Under the pieces are notes generated by a model. That model was not told the origin of the DNA and searched no databases. It was given only the letters and a program-made list of their open reading frames with translations. Position numbers and translations under genes: made by a program. This document shows, in pieces, positions 44,966 to 56,879 of a DNA stretch of 64,000 bases (positions within the stretch are counted from its first letter, which is position 1; the number at the start of each line of letters is the position of its first letter). The DNA is from Callorhinus ursinus (Eukaryota > Chordata > Mammalia > Carnivora > Otariidae). The DNA lies in assembly GCF_003265705.1 (NCBI RefSeq), contig NW_020312827.1, forward strand, positions 21,820,413-21,884,412, written 5' to 3'.

Positions 44966-47895
44966 CTTCCACTAGTGCAAGTTCAGTGTGAGCTTTATTC
45001 CTCTCTTTGCATTATTTTATGCATCAAGAGGCTTCACAAATGTGATTCCTTAGACTGTCTAAATGATTGAGTGAACCTCAATGCAAGGATTGTTAGGTTT
45101 CTCTGAAACACCCTTTCTTTGATAAATCTCTCAAAGGGAATAGTCCAGGGATAATAAATCGAGGCATCTTGGGGACTCATGGGAATTTACCTCTGTGATT
45201 GATGGAATGAGCGGGCTGTCACCTGCACACGTAGTAAACAAAGCCATGGAAATGCATGAGATTGCCACCTGAAAATTGACATTGGTTTGTTCATTTTCTT
45301 ACAGGAAGAATACAATTGAAATGAAGGGAGCTGAGGGGAACCATAAGAGTGATTGATAGAAAGATACAGAGTTTAGATTAGGAAACTGGAAAAGAAAATA
45401 GAAGGCTTTATTATTATTATATTACTATGTCTTCAAAGTATGCCAGCACCCTTTCCTCAGGGCAATCACAAAGTATACAGCATGCTACCAGGCACCATGG
45501 AAAAGAGAGACAGAGAGACTGAGGAAGAGGGAAGGAGGGAGATGTGCTCTCTGCCTTTAAGGAAACAATGTTTTAATTAATATATTAAAAATTAATTTAT
45601 ACTGGGTTGAAGGGCATGCACTTGAACAGTACGAGCACATGTTCATCACCCAAGGCCACCTTTCCTGATCATTTCATATAATTTGTCTCTAAGTAAATGG
45701 ACTTTCTAAAAAAAATTCAAGCTCTCTTGACCAGCAAAGGTTAAGCAGGATGTGAAATGCAATGTGTCAAAGGTATGCAGACAAAGCATTTTTTAAATAG
45801 GCAAAGGAAAGAAAACCAAGGCAAAAGCCTGTCTTTTATGATACGGCAAAGGAAGGCAGATAATTAATGATCCAAGTGCCAGAGAACCTTGGTGCCTTCA
45901 TTTACCTCAAATTTTAGTAAGGTAATTATTTTAAAGAACTGATTACAAAAAAGACTCACCCAGGGTTATTTAAATATGGATATTTCAGCCTTATATTTTA
46001 ATACTTCAGAAATGTATTTACTTTTAATTTGTATGCGATATAAAGTGCAGACATTTTTGTGGGTCTGAGATAATCATCAAGGTACCTTCCAAGGGTACTT
46101 GGCCAAATCTTTAGAAATCGTTAGGTATCAACTTCCAAACCACAGTCACATGGAAATGATAATGGAATTGAGTAAGCATTATGTTAAGAGGAAATAACAG
46201 GAGGTGAAAGAATCAAAAGAAGAAGAAAAATATTCTCCTTTAAATGCAAGGAAACAGGAGGATAACAACTTCTAACAGACCCTGAATTTGGGCTTCCATG
46301 GAAAATTGTGAATATTCCCTTTGAGACATTTCAAACTAGGGTGAATCATGTTTCTAGTAAAGTCTTTCTAATTAAGTCTTCTGTATCTGTCTGTAGGATG
46401 TGGGATTAGCTGTGTCTCTGACTCCCATGCCCTTTCCAGGATTTAATTCCAGCTGGAAAACTTTAGTGTGAAACCACACTTCCATCCTTCAAGGTCATAG
46501 CTGTTAAGAACTTGCTCATGAGTGTGGGCTATTGTTTCCTCTGAAGGAACAGTTCCCAGAGAGTGATGTGGCTCAAGGACAACAGTGCACATGGTAGGCA
46601 TTAAACAAATGCATGTTGAGTGTTTTTGAATTGATAGACCCTGACCACCATTGGAGAACACCTCTCTCCTGTTGACCTTCCCTAGTATAAAATCTATCTC
46701 CCTTTCATTGTCCTCATGACAAAGGATAGATTCAGAATCCAGGTTTAAAATTCTGTCAGTGGTCAAGCCCTTTGCCATTTAGACTAGTCACCACTCATCT
46801 GCTCACTTGGGTTTTGGAGGCAAATAATGACTGCCAGTCAGGTTTCATGATAGTTTCACTTTGAAGTGTTCAGAAGAAAAAGACACCTCAGCACAAAATA
46901 ATGTTCTCTCTGGATTACTATGATCATCTGAGACTAGAAGATAAAAAGGAAGACTCTTTGGTACTATAAGCTATTTAGTACCCATCAATACACAGCTCAT
47001 CCTTTTTGGACAAAGGATATCACAGAGATCGGGCCAAATTAGAAGGTGAGGAAGCCATTGTGAGCAAACAGCTATTTTATTGCACAGACCTCTGCCCAGA
47101 GGGAGCTTCAAAAATTCCTCATACCCTGGGCCAGATGAAGGCTTTAAATTTCACCAAAGAGCATTGCACATCTGGACTGGTATCTTCCAGACTATGCATT
47201 AATCCTGGAAGACTGGATACGCATATTGTTTTCCCATAGCTGAGATTTTAAAATACCCCATAGTGTCTCTCTTTTTACTTTTTGGATTAGTGTCATTTAA
47301 ATGTCTTGGTTTAAAGGTGTCAGTGAAAAAGCTAACAGAACTTCATTTGAAAAAGAAGGGTGTTAAGAGACGTGATAAATTAAAATCAACCTCAATCCAG
47401 TTAATACTGAGGCTTTTTTCAATAAGAGAATGATTTAAACTGAAATGAGCAGAACCCTTGATTAACCAGAGATTCAGTCATAATTTCTTGCAAGCTTAAA
47501 ATGAGGACAAAAATCATATTTTTAGGCAATTTAGAATTTAAATACACATATAAAAGCACACATATAAAATTCATTCCTTGGTAACTTAAAAGCCTCAGCA
47601 TATCAGTGAGAATAACTGATTTATTAAAATTCAAGGGAAAAAATCAGAAGTTAAAGTTCACCCGATCAACATAACTGGTGGTCATTTTTACGACAGTTTA
47701 GACCCCTGAAGGGAAAAAATGTCTTTAAAGTTTAGTTATCTGTTTTTGTTTGCTTGTTTTGATTTTTGCTTTTCATTTTTCTTTCATTTGCTTTTTGCTT
47801 CATGGTTCCTTCAAACCAAACATTTTTATCTTTTATTACAATAAGATTAAAAAAAAAATCCAATGACTTAAACAATCATAAGACAGCTCTGAAGT
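44966..47895. other. Unassigned sequence
   Basis: No gene recognised. A fragment near 46580-46625 (ATGGTAGGCATTAAACAAAT) may be a decayed L2 or MIR end. The 111-codon minus-strand frame at 46443-46778 resembles no family I know. Confidence 0.4.
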
Positions 47896-48085
47896 GGCAG
47901 AGAATGAGTCTAAGACTGTCTGACACCAATAATTTTGCTATTTCCACTACACATGGTGACTATGATTTCTTCATTTGTAAAATAAGGGTAATGTCTACTT
48001 CACAAGGTTTAAGAAGATAACATACATTTAACATGTAAAGCATGTCTGACATCTGGTAGGTATCCACAAAAAAAAGTGTGATGAT
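47896..48085 (+). repeat. MIR SINE
   Basis: GATTTCTTCATTTGTAAAAT followed by AAGGGTAATGTCTACTTCAC and ACATGTAAAGCATGTCTGAC fits the MIR core and 3' part in plus orientation. Confidence 0.75.
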
Positions 48086-48985
48086 AGTAGTACTAATGGT
48101 GGTTATTGCTATTATAAGAAAATGGACTGGAAGGACTTGTCCCCTGAATGGTCTGAGAATAATATCCTAAGCTCTTTAAAATAAAAATAACTGTGACTGT
48201 GGAGTACAAACTAATTATCTCCAAAATCTGCATGCACTTATTTCTTGCAAGAACAGATATTTTCTCCAATAGATTTGGTCACACACCATAGATCACAGTT
48301 AAGTGACGACTGGGTGGAGGATATTTTGCAATGGTCCATAAAGAGGAAGAAAAAAATTATGGCCACTTCAAAAACTCTATCACAATGACTAGAAGGCACT
48401 AGATTAATTGCTTAATAACTACCTCTTGAAAATTCTTTACATGGGCTAGAATATGAAGCTCAACCCAGAATCAGAGGAACCTAGTTTAAACCAAAATAAA
48501 CACAAAAACACATTTTATACAAGCATGCTTGTATTTTAGCTTATAATAAATGAAGATGTTCTAGCTATGTTTACTATGTTCAGAGGTCTCATATACATAG
48601 CTGTGTCACAGTGGCAGGAAAAAGGTTGGAAACTGCCAAAAAAGAAGTCTGCTTAAGGTAGGAAGCTTATGATAGCCCACTAAAAGGTCAGAAAAAGCAG
48701 GTGTAACATCCTGTATGGGTGGGCTCTGTCCCACCCTCTCAGCTCTACAATCATCTGAAGGAAAAATCCTGAAGTGGACTAGAGAGAAAATTATCAATAA
48801 CCTCAGGGCCAAAGGTTTTTCCTATTTGCATGCAATTTCTCTCAGAGGATATACTTCTCTGGTCTTTGTTTCATTTTATAAAATACACATGTATACATAC
48901 ATACACACCCAGACTGATAAACAAAGTAGCTGTAGCAGTGAAAATGCCTGGCTTTCAAGATAGAATGGGTAGAGTGTATCAATGT
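48086..48985. other. Unassigned sequence
   Basis: Nothing recognised; small CATACATACACACC run near 48893. Confidence 0.4.
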
Positions 48986-48998
48986 CCCATTTTAAATG

Positions 48999-49218
48999 GG
49001 AGGGGGAGATGAACCATGAAAGACTATGGACTCTGAGAAACAAACTGAAGGTTCTAGAGGGGAGGGGGGTGGGGGGTGGGTTAGCCTGGTGATGGGTATT
49101 AAAGAGGGCACGTACTGAATGGAGCACTGGGTGTTATACACAAACAATGAATCACGGAACACTACATCAAAAACTAATGATATAATGTATGGTGATTAAC
49201 ATAACATAATAAAAAAAA
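48999..49218 (+). repeat. Carnivore-type L1 3' UTR end
   Basis: A 5'-truncated L1 insertion showing GAACCATGAAAGACTATGGA, GAGAAACAAACTGAAGGTTC, a G-rich GGGGAGGGGGGTGGGGGGTG run, GGTTAGCCTGGTGATGGGTA and GGAGCACTGGGTGTTATACA, ending ATAACATAATAAAAAAAATC. Close to the modern carnivore L1 3' end by eye, so one of the younger insertions here. No clear target-site duplication found. Confidence 0.9.
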
Positions 49219-51104
49219 TCACTTTTAGCCATTCTAATTTATTAGTTTGTGACTTAAAAGTAATACTAGCCTATTTAATACACTTGGAAATTATTACTTG
49301 ATTCTAACACCTCTGTAACATATTCATCTTCAAATCCGCAGCAGCAGCCCATTACCTACACCTCACCTAGGAAAATAAGGGACCAACATGAGTAGAAAAT
49401 TTTCCATCTGAGGAAACTGAAAAAGGAATGCCTCTTAGCTGCTTTAGATCAAATCCCAGCAATGGAATAGAATCTAGTTTCTCACGTCTTTTCCCTGCCT
49501 TATTCACACAGCCGTATTGGGTAATTAAAGGAAAAACAGATATGGAAAATTCCTCTGAGAACATTAATTCTCTGTGAAATTTCATTATTTTATCCATAAA
49601 TGGTATGGTGTAGGTTATAAAGTAGTCAGATAGCAATTGTGTTAGAACAGGCCACCGTGTAAATTTTTTTAAAACACTAAATTTCGTCACCAAAACACAA
49701 TTGGAGATACCATAAATGAACGTGGGCTTTAACCTTTGATTGAATATAAGACTCACACTCAAGTCTGTGACTATTTTGCACATCATCAGAAAGAGAGAAA
49801 ATTTCCCATTAGCTGTTGCATCAAGCTTTTAGATCAGGAAAAGAGTCTTGCTCAGTAAAACTAAAAACAAAACCAGGTCTTAGCCAATTTGATTTCTCTT
49901 TGCAGAGCTGACCTAATAGGGTGGCTTGGGTAAAACCTTTACTGGTTGGTTTTGCTTTTTTGGTGTTTTTTTTTTTTGGTTTTTGTGCGTTTGGTTTTTT
50001 GTGAGCTAAAGGAGAAGGGATCATTAATAGATGAGCCTAAGGCATTCTGAAATATACTTGCTAAATAATAAACTTATCAATTTCTTCCAAATGAATAAAT
50101 TATTAATTCTCATCCAACTGGACCAAACCTAACAGTCAGAGAATGCAGGTGCCAAGGAAGAGAAATGAATCTCAGCAGAGTGTATAGTAAGTAATGGGAG
50201 GGTCAAGGCTGACATTAGATAGGAACCTTAGAGACAATGCCTTAAAACACAGGAAGGGCAATGTTCAATTAAACATTAGGAGAATCTATTGCAATTTTAA
50301 ACATTTTCAGCTACACAGCAGAGAAAATGCCGAAGGACAGGAAAAGGTACCCACCTGAAACTTTTGAGATCCATCAATATTGGTTCACATCTCTAGGAAA
50401 AGTATTAATTCCACACTAGAACTAACACTGGTGATGGAGAGAGGTGAGTGTGTCCAACCCTTTTCAAACGTGACATTTTAAGCATATATCCTCACATATT
50501 TATTTATTTCAATAACTCAAAGCAAGTTTTCCATTTTTCTAAGGGTGAAGGTGGTTTTTCCACGATTCTCCCAAATTCTCTATGTGTCAGCAACTTGAAT
50601 AGAGCGCAGGAGAGAAGACTTGTCACTGATCCATACTGATGAAGCCTCATCTGGAGGATACCCTGAAGGAAGGCTAGGGACTAGAATCATCTGAAGGCTG
50701 TTCACTTTCATGCCTGGTGATTGATAATGGCTCTTAGCTGGAACTTGATCTAGGACTGTCAACCGGATCATTACAGGTGGCCTGTTCATGGAGCCCGGGA
50801 TTCCTCAAAATTTGGTGGCTGGGATCCAAAAGTGAGTGTCCTAGAGAAAGAGCCAGATGGAAACTATATCACCCTTTGTGTCCTAGCCTCAAAAGTCACA
50901 CCGTGTCTTCCTCTGCATTCTATTTATTGGGCAGTCACAAAGGCTGACCTACATTCAGGGGGTGAAAATTAGACTCCACCTTCTGATGGGAGAAATGTCA
51001 AGGTTCTACAACTGTAGAACTGGAAACACAAAAACATGGACAGTTTTTGAAACACGGTCTGCCGCAGTGATTATTTCTTTTTCTTTTTCCTTCTCTTTTC
51101 TTTC

Positions 51105-51105
<1 letters not shown>
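49219..51105. other. Unassigned sequence
   Basis: No gene recognised. A T/G-rich low-complexity stretch lies at about 49955-50000. The 139-codon minus-strand frame at 49367-49786 is not recognisable as any protein family. Confidence 0.4.

Positions 51106-51146
<41 letters not shown>
51106..51146. repeat. (TG)20 microsatellite
   Basis: Uninterrupted TG run preceded by a C/T-rich tract (51075-51105). No SINE borders this one. Confidence 0.97.
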
Positions 51147-51148
<2 letters not shown>

Positions 51149-51899
51149 TGTCTGTGCTTTCTTATAGTTTCTAGAAAAAAATAAGTCATGCATGGAGCGC
51201 ATATTTCCAGTAAATTCTAGTGTTATTTTGGTCATCTGCTATGAATCAGCTAATTTCAAATTAATAACTTCTGTACCTGGGGTTATTCTGGTAGGTCTAC
51301 CAGATGTTTGTTCTGACACAGATATTTTGGAGTTTACACTTGAGGATAAAAAACAAACAAACAAACTTGAAAGTGTTAGTTGTTGGAAAGAAGTCCAGAA
51401 TAGGTAAGAAGATGTTTAAAAGTGCAATGAAGACAGATGTTGGATTTGAGTCTATTGAGAAAAAGGATTTAGGATGTGAAGGAAAGATCTCTTTGCTGAA
51501 AAGGATTAAGTGTTTCTTGGTGTGTGTAAAGCTTCTGATAATTTTTAGAAATTAGCTGTTTGACTTCAGGACATGTTATTTTTCTGCATATTGCTAAGTC
51601 AACATTTTAATTAAAAAATGTTTTCATTTATTTATCAATAGATATCGTAGGCTCCTTTTAACATTCTGGAAATACAAGAGGGATGCTTTCTTTTTGCATC
51701 ATGCTTCTCCATGTTTTTGAATACCCTCTTCTGTCCTAGTGCTATTGCTCTAAGCAAGAATGCTTATGGATGATGAGCCTGTCGCACAAACCCTGGACTG
51801 AAAAAGCCAGAATGATAAGAACCTTGAGCTAATGCAAATGGGGGTTAACAAAAACGTGGAGAAGAAAGAATGATCTCTTTCTTTGAAAACCACATTCCA
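51147..51899. other. Unassigned sequence
   Basis: Nothing recognised; a short CAAA repeat near 51353-51364. Confidence 0.4.
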
Positions 51900-52240
51900 T
51901 GAATATTACTTACTGACTTTATAAATCTACATTGAAAATTCTATTCTATAGAAATAATTTCAAAAGTACATGGCATACTTATTGCAGTATTGTTTGTAAC
52001 AGTAAAAACTGAAAAAGAACTAAAATGATCATCTACAGGGGGATGTTTATGTGGCATATTCATATCTAGAACAGTATTGCAACCTTAAAATAATGTATAT
52101 CTACTTTCGTGGAAATGTGTTTAATTGGTTCATTAAAAAATTTCCAAAATATAAATAGCAGAATGTCATTTTTATAAAAAAAGATATAGAATTTCATTCT
52201 AGAGGGCAGACTTCTTAGCACCACTTTAGCTATTCTATAT
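51900..52240 (+). repeat. Old L1 3' end fragment
   Basis: TTGCAGTATTGTTTGTAACA, AAAAACTGAAAAAGAACTAA, GGGGGATGTTTATGTGGCAT and ATTTTTATAAAAAAAGATAT follow the order of an old L1M-type 3' UTR. Confidence 0.6.
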
Positions 52241-52869
52241 CATAAAAAATCTCTAGAAATGATCATATATTTTCTTTTTAAAATTCACATCTGGTATGTA
52301 AATCAAGAAGGAGAATTCTCAATGGATTATAACATATAAAAAATTCTTGAAAGGTGGGAAATGAGAAGAATGAAAATTCCCAAGACATAGAATTTTTCTT
52401 TTAGAAAAGTTGGGAGTAGTACCAAGGGTACTTCATACCCAAGTGTAGTGGATCCTGAGTTCAAGAGTGGTCCTAAGAGTAACCAACTGGTAATCAGAAG
52501 AGGAAATCAAGCAGGACAGATTCTGACCAACCCCCCTTCCCAGGCCAGCGAGCAACCACAAGGTTTTCAGGCTCAGGTGGGATAGGGATGGGAGGCTGTC
52601 AGGCCGTGACAACTTGGGGTCAAGGAAATAGGATAACACTAAAGGCTACATATTGCACCAGTGGAATATCCCAAGTCTCTCTACTCTGGGTGAAGCCTGC
52701 TCAGTCACAGGCCACAGCAGTTCATCTCACCCTTCCTCATCAGTGGACAATCATTCAGTCAACCCAGCAAGGTGTTTCAGCTGTAGAGATGAGAGGACAC
52801 CAATAGTCACCAATCACATCGTGCTTTTTTTCTGGAACTGGTCCTTTTAGAAGTGTCCCTTTCCTGTTG
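52241..52869. other. Unassigned sequence
   Basis: No gene recognised. 52440-52800 is somewhat richer in GC than its surroundings but shows no coding signature. Confidence 0.4.
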
Positions 52870-52919
52870 TGAGTGGTATGGAGTCAGCTCATATGTCTCT
52901 GAGACCCAAAAATCGAGAG

Positions 52920-54240
52920 GTTCTTTGTGCCTGGCAGCTGTACCCAGTGGCTTGGTGGTCATCACCATGCCATAAAAAAAAATGTATTGAGAGCTACACC
53001 TACACCGTAAGCACTATGGACACTCATTTGCATTACCAAGAGAAAAAGAGAAAAAAGGAAGGTCAAGAGGCTCACAAATGTTCAAAGGCAAAAAGATGAT
53101 TGGTCTGAATGCTAAGCTCTACCACAAACATGCCATGTTGAGAAAATACAAATGAAAAAGACTATTAAGATGCGTGAAAAGAGAAACACCAAACAAAAGA
53201 ATGATAAAAAGACTCCACAAGGAGCAGCACCTGAATATCTATTGGACAAAGAGGGACAGTCATGAGCTAAGGTACTTTCCAAAATGATTAAACAGGGGCG
53301 CCTGGGTGGCTCAGTTGGTTAAGTGTCTGCCTTCGACTCAGGTTATGATTCCAGTCCCACATCAGGCTCCTTGCTCAGGAGGGAGTCTGCGTCTCCCTCT
53401 GCAATCCCCCCCAACTCATGCGTGCGCTCTCTCTCTCTCTCTCTCGCTCTCTCTCAAAATAAATAAATAAAAATCTTTAAAAAATGATGAAACAAAAACA
53501 AAAAATGAAAGCAGGAAATTTCTGCCCAAAGTTCCTGCCTGGGAAGAAATAGGAGTATTAAAAGTGATTCGAACAGGAAAGAGAAAGAAGAAAATGCAGA
53601 AGAGGATGCTCACTAAAGTCTGCTGTGTTGGAGATGGCTTTACTCAAAACCCACCTAAATATGAAAGATTCACTAAGCCAATGGGCTTATGTTTCAAGAT
53701 CAGGTGCATTCAGGGTGGTATGGCTGTAGACGGCTGTGGCTGGGCTTATGTTACAAAAAGGCCGTGTAACTCATCCTGAGCTGAATGGCACCTTTTGCCT
53801 ACCAATACTTGGTATAAAGAAGAGTCTCCTATCCCCAACTTTGAATGTCATTACCAAAGGAACTGTCACTGAGATGAACATCAGCAAGTTGGGCCTTGTG
53901 ACACAGTGACACAGGAGGCAAAGTATTTGGGGAAGATATGCCCACAGGTTACCAGCAATTCTGAAAATGATAGATGCATAAATGTGGTCCTATATTTTGA
54001 CATTAATTTCATACAAGTAACTCCTTATAATTATTGAAGACTACACACCAATCAAGGAAACCAGCATTACTGTGATGTTTCTGAATACTATCCAACAGCC
54101 TTACATGTCTGCAATCATCAAGAATACTATTTATTCTATTGTTTAAAAAAAACATAAAAATGGCCTAGTTTTAGAAAAAAAAGTCATCAATCATTCGAGA
54201 AAAGCCAATACTTTGTTGTTCCTCAATAAAAGATTAACTT
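52920..54240 (+). pseudogene. NSA2P: NSA2 processed pseudogene, interrupted by a SINE
   Basis: An intronless copy of the mRNA for NSA2 (TGF-beta-inducible nuclear protein), a nucleolar factor of 60S ribosome assembly. The ancestral ATG is at 52967-52969, with a nonsense change at codon 3 (TAA). The Lys-rich N-terminus is readable around 53035-53100 (YQEKKRKKEGQEAHK) and continues in shifted frames. Near 53563-53690 IRTGKRKKK and VCCVGDGFTQNPPKYERF are clear. A SINE splits the frame at 53294-53480. A 59-bp insertion lies between copies of TGGGCTTATGTTNCAA (53682 and 53741). The C-terminus ends near 54000, after which a 3' UTR with AATAAA at 54225-54230 is likely. No poly-A or target-site duplication was found, so outer ends are approximate. 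Confidence 0.9.
53295..53480 (+). repeat. CAN-SINE inside the NSA2 retrocopy
   Basis: GGGGCGCCTGGGTGGCTCAG head, CT-rich region with a clean CT run at 53428-53445, and AAATAAATAAATAAAAATCT tail. Target-site duplication AAAATGATTAAAC (53281-53293) and AAAATGATGAAAC (53481-53493), one difference. Lies within codons of the pseudogene, so it postdates it. Confidence 0.97.
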
Positions 54241-54299
54241 AATCATGAGGACAGAGACTTGGAAGAATAAGCATAACAGGAAGTTTAGAGTAAATATAA

Positions 54300-55215
54300 T
54301 TTATATCCTAAAAAAATGTAAGAAGATATTTAACCCATAGTAAAATTAACCTAATATATAATGGAAATTAAAACTGTCATCATTGTTGGCAAGAATATGG
54401 AAAAAAATGGAACCCCTGCACACTGTTGATAAGAACATAAAATGGTGCAGCTGTTATAGAGAATAGTATGGAACTTCTTCAAAAAAAATTAAAAATAGGA
54501 GTTCCTGGGTGCCTCAGTCGGTAAAGCATCTGCCTTTGGCTCTGATCATGATCCCAGAGTCCTGGCATCAAGTCCCGCGTCAGGCTCCCTGCTCAGTGGG
54601 GAGACTACTTCTCCCTCTGCCCCTCCCCCATTTGTTCTCTCTCTCAAATAAATAAATAAAATCTTTTTAAAAATTAAAATTACCGGATGGTCCAGCAATC
54701 CTAATTCTGGCTATTTGCCCGAAAGAATTGAAATCAGGATCTCAAACAGATATTAGCCCTCCCATGTTCATTGCAGCACTATTCACAAATAGTCAAGATA
54801 TGGAGACAACTTAAATGCCCATCGATGGATGAATGGGTAAGGAAAAGGTGGCATACAGATGAAATGGAAAATTATTTACCTTAAAAAAAGCATATGTGAT
54901 AACATGGAGGAACCTAGAGGACATTATGTTAAGTAGAATAAACCAGCCACAGGAGGACAAATGCTTCATGATTCCATTTATATAAACTATCTAAAGTGGT
55001 CAAACTCAGAGAAGCAGAGTAGCATGGTGGTTTCTGGGGCTGGAGGGAAGGGGAAATGGGGAGTTGCTATGGATGAGTATAAAGTTTCAATTATAGAAGA
55101 TGAACAACTCCTAGAGATCTACTGTACAACATTATGCCTGTAGTTAACAACACGTAAAAATTTAAGAGCATAAATCTCATGTTAAGTGTTCTTACCACAA
55201 TACAACTTTTAAAAA
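54300..55215 (+). repeat. L1 LINE 3' end, interrupted by a SINE
   Basis: Before the SINE: TGTTGGCAAGAATATGGAAA and GGAACCCCTGCACACTGTTG. After it: TGGTCCAGCAATCCTAATTC, TTCATTGCAGCACTATTCAC, AAATGCCCATCGATGGATGA and TTATATAAACTATCTAAAGT, ending near TTCTTACCACAATACAAC. The order is that of the L1 ORF2 end and 3' UTR. No frame survives. Confidence 0.85.
54496..54668 (+). repeat. CAN-SINE inside an L1
   Basis: Head GAGTTCCTGGGTGCCTCAGT, body TGATCATGATCCCAGAGTCC, and AAATAAATAAATAAAATCTT tail. Flanked by AAAAATTAAAA at 54484-54494 and 54669-54679. Confidence 0.93.
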
Positions 55216-55349
55216 AATTTAGAAATAAACGAAACCCTCATCATTGAAATAACACTCAGTACTTGGGTTGAACAAAAGAAAGGCCATAGTTCAAGAGACA
55301 CTAGTAAGCTAGAACCAAGGAATTTTCTGGAATTTAAATAGTTGGAGAG

Positions 55350-55484
55350 GCAACATTGTGTGGTGGTTAAGAGCACAGACTCTGGAAACACACTTCCTGG
55401 GTTTGAATGTTAGGTCTGTACTTACTGGCTGTGTAACATTGGAAAAATCATTTAAATTTTTTGTGTACAAGCTTGTTATTAAAA
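55350..55484 (+). repeat. MIR SINE, 5' part
   Basis: GTGTGGTGGTTAAGAGCACA, CTGGGTTTGAATGTTAGGTC and ACTGGCTGTGTAACATTGGA show the tRNA-like head and the start of the core. The core then breaks off, and the 3' part seems to resume at about 56110. Confidence 0.8.
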
Positions 55485-55499
55485 CTTTTTTCTTTAAAC

Positions 55500-56100
55500 T
55501 CCAAACATATTCTACAATACTTTTATTTTTTTTATGAGACTGAGGTTAGGAATTTGTAGATTTATTTCTCCTTTGTCAATTTATTAACTGTATTTGCCCA
55601 CAGAGAGCACGAAAGCACAATGAAGATGCTGGAGGCAGGGGTAGGAACTCCCTGTTTGCTTGTAGTTAATGTCACTATGGTCCTGACAGTAGGAGGTAAT
55701 CCTGGCAACAGCAGTTGCTTCCAGTCTCTACCTTCCTTTGCGATCCCAAAACAGGCTTCTTCACCCTCCCTCAACCAGTATCCATACAGTGGGCACTGCC
55801 TCATCTCCTAGAGACCCCTCCTCTGCCTACATGACCGACAGTAACACCTGCTGCTCAGAGTTCTGTACTCCAATTCTATGGAGTTTCTAGGTTCTGAAAA
55901 TCTTTCATGAATTTCCCCACACTTAACAGGTGGCAGCCACTTTTACTTCCATATACCTCTAGGTCAACTCAGTGTTCTCATTTTGCCTTCTCAGTGTTCC
56001 AATACTTGCTTAACCAATCCCCTATGTAAGTTCTCTCTGCTGAAATATCTAGGGTGTTTTTGTTTTGCCAAATCAATCCCAACTAATATAGTTTATCACG
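55500..56100 (+). mobile_element. LTR-like insertion within a MIR
   Basis: A unit ending CCCTATGTAAGTTCTCTCTG, AAATATCTAGGGTGTTTTTG and AATCCCAACTAATATAG, which resembles the 3' end of an ERVL-type LTR (a similar end lies near 60530-60620). It sits between the two halves of a MIR. The left boundary is uncertain. Confidence 0.45.
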
Positions 56101-56109
56101 TTCTACCAG

Positions 56110-56208
56110 AACTAGGTGGTTATGAAAATTGAATTGAGTTAATACATGTAAAGCACTAAGAACAGTGTCTATATATAAAGAGCTATGTAAGTATTCACTA
56201 TCATTTTC
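56110..56208 (+). repeat. MIR SINE, 3' part
   Basis: GAATTGAGTTAATACATGTA followed by AAGCACTAAGAACAGTGTCT and GAGCTATGTAAGTATTCACT matches the MIR 3' half, continuing what stopped at 55484. Confidence 0.75.
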
Positions 56209-56532
56209 AAATGCTATCTCAAAAAGCTAAGGAAAACATAAGAAAAAGTGAGAGTCACTGAAGATAGAACTAAACATTTCAGCGGCTATTTTAGAAGATG
56301 AGAATCAAAATTACTCAGAGAACACAATAGTAGATATATAGATGAATATATGATAGAGAGAGAGAAAGATGATGGACAGAGAGATAGATGAGGAGAGAAG
56401 AATTTGCATGAATTTAATATTTAGATATGTCATTGGCAGAAGAAAACACACATATAAACAGGTACATACAAACACAATAGCTTATACCTACGTATATCAT
56501 CTGCAACTCTTACACCACCAAGCTGGTATTAT
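56209..56532. other. Unassigned, with a GA/GATA-type low-complexity run
   Basis: About 56333-56400 is rich in GATA and GAGA units. No gene seen. Confidence 0.45.
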
Positions 56533-56872
56533 AGCTAACCCTCGAACAACATGCAGGTTAAAGGTGCTGACGCCACATGCAGCTGAAAATCCACATATAA
56601 CTTTTGACTCTCCAAAACTTTAACCATGAATAGCCTACTGTTGACCAAAAGCCTTACCAATAACATAAATAGTTAATCAACATATTTTGTAGGCTATACG
56701 TATTATATACTGTATTCTTACAATAAAAGTAAGGTAGGGAAAAGAAAATATAACTAAGAACATATTAAGGAAGAGAAAATACATTTACAGTACTGTATCA
56801 AAAAAAAAAAATCCACATATAAATGGACCCTTGTAGTCCAAACCCATGTTGTCCAAAGGGCAGCTGTTATCT
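56533..56872. mobile_element. Tigger-like DNA transposon remnant (non-autonomous)
   Basis: Starts near TAACCCTCGAACAACATGCA and ends near CCCATGTTGTCCAAAGGGCA, which are imperfect inverted terminal repeats. Internal AATAGCCTACTGTTGACCAA, TATTATATACTGTATTCTTA and ACATTTACAGTACTGTATCA match an internally deleted pogo/Tigger-type element. It carries no transposase frame. Confidence 0.75.
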
Positions 56873-56879
56873 GTTATCA

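Noticed and set aside
53416..53613. 65-codon minus-strand frame
   Set aside because: Antisense of a SINE and of the NSA2 retrocopy.
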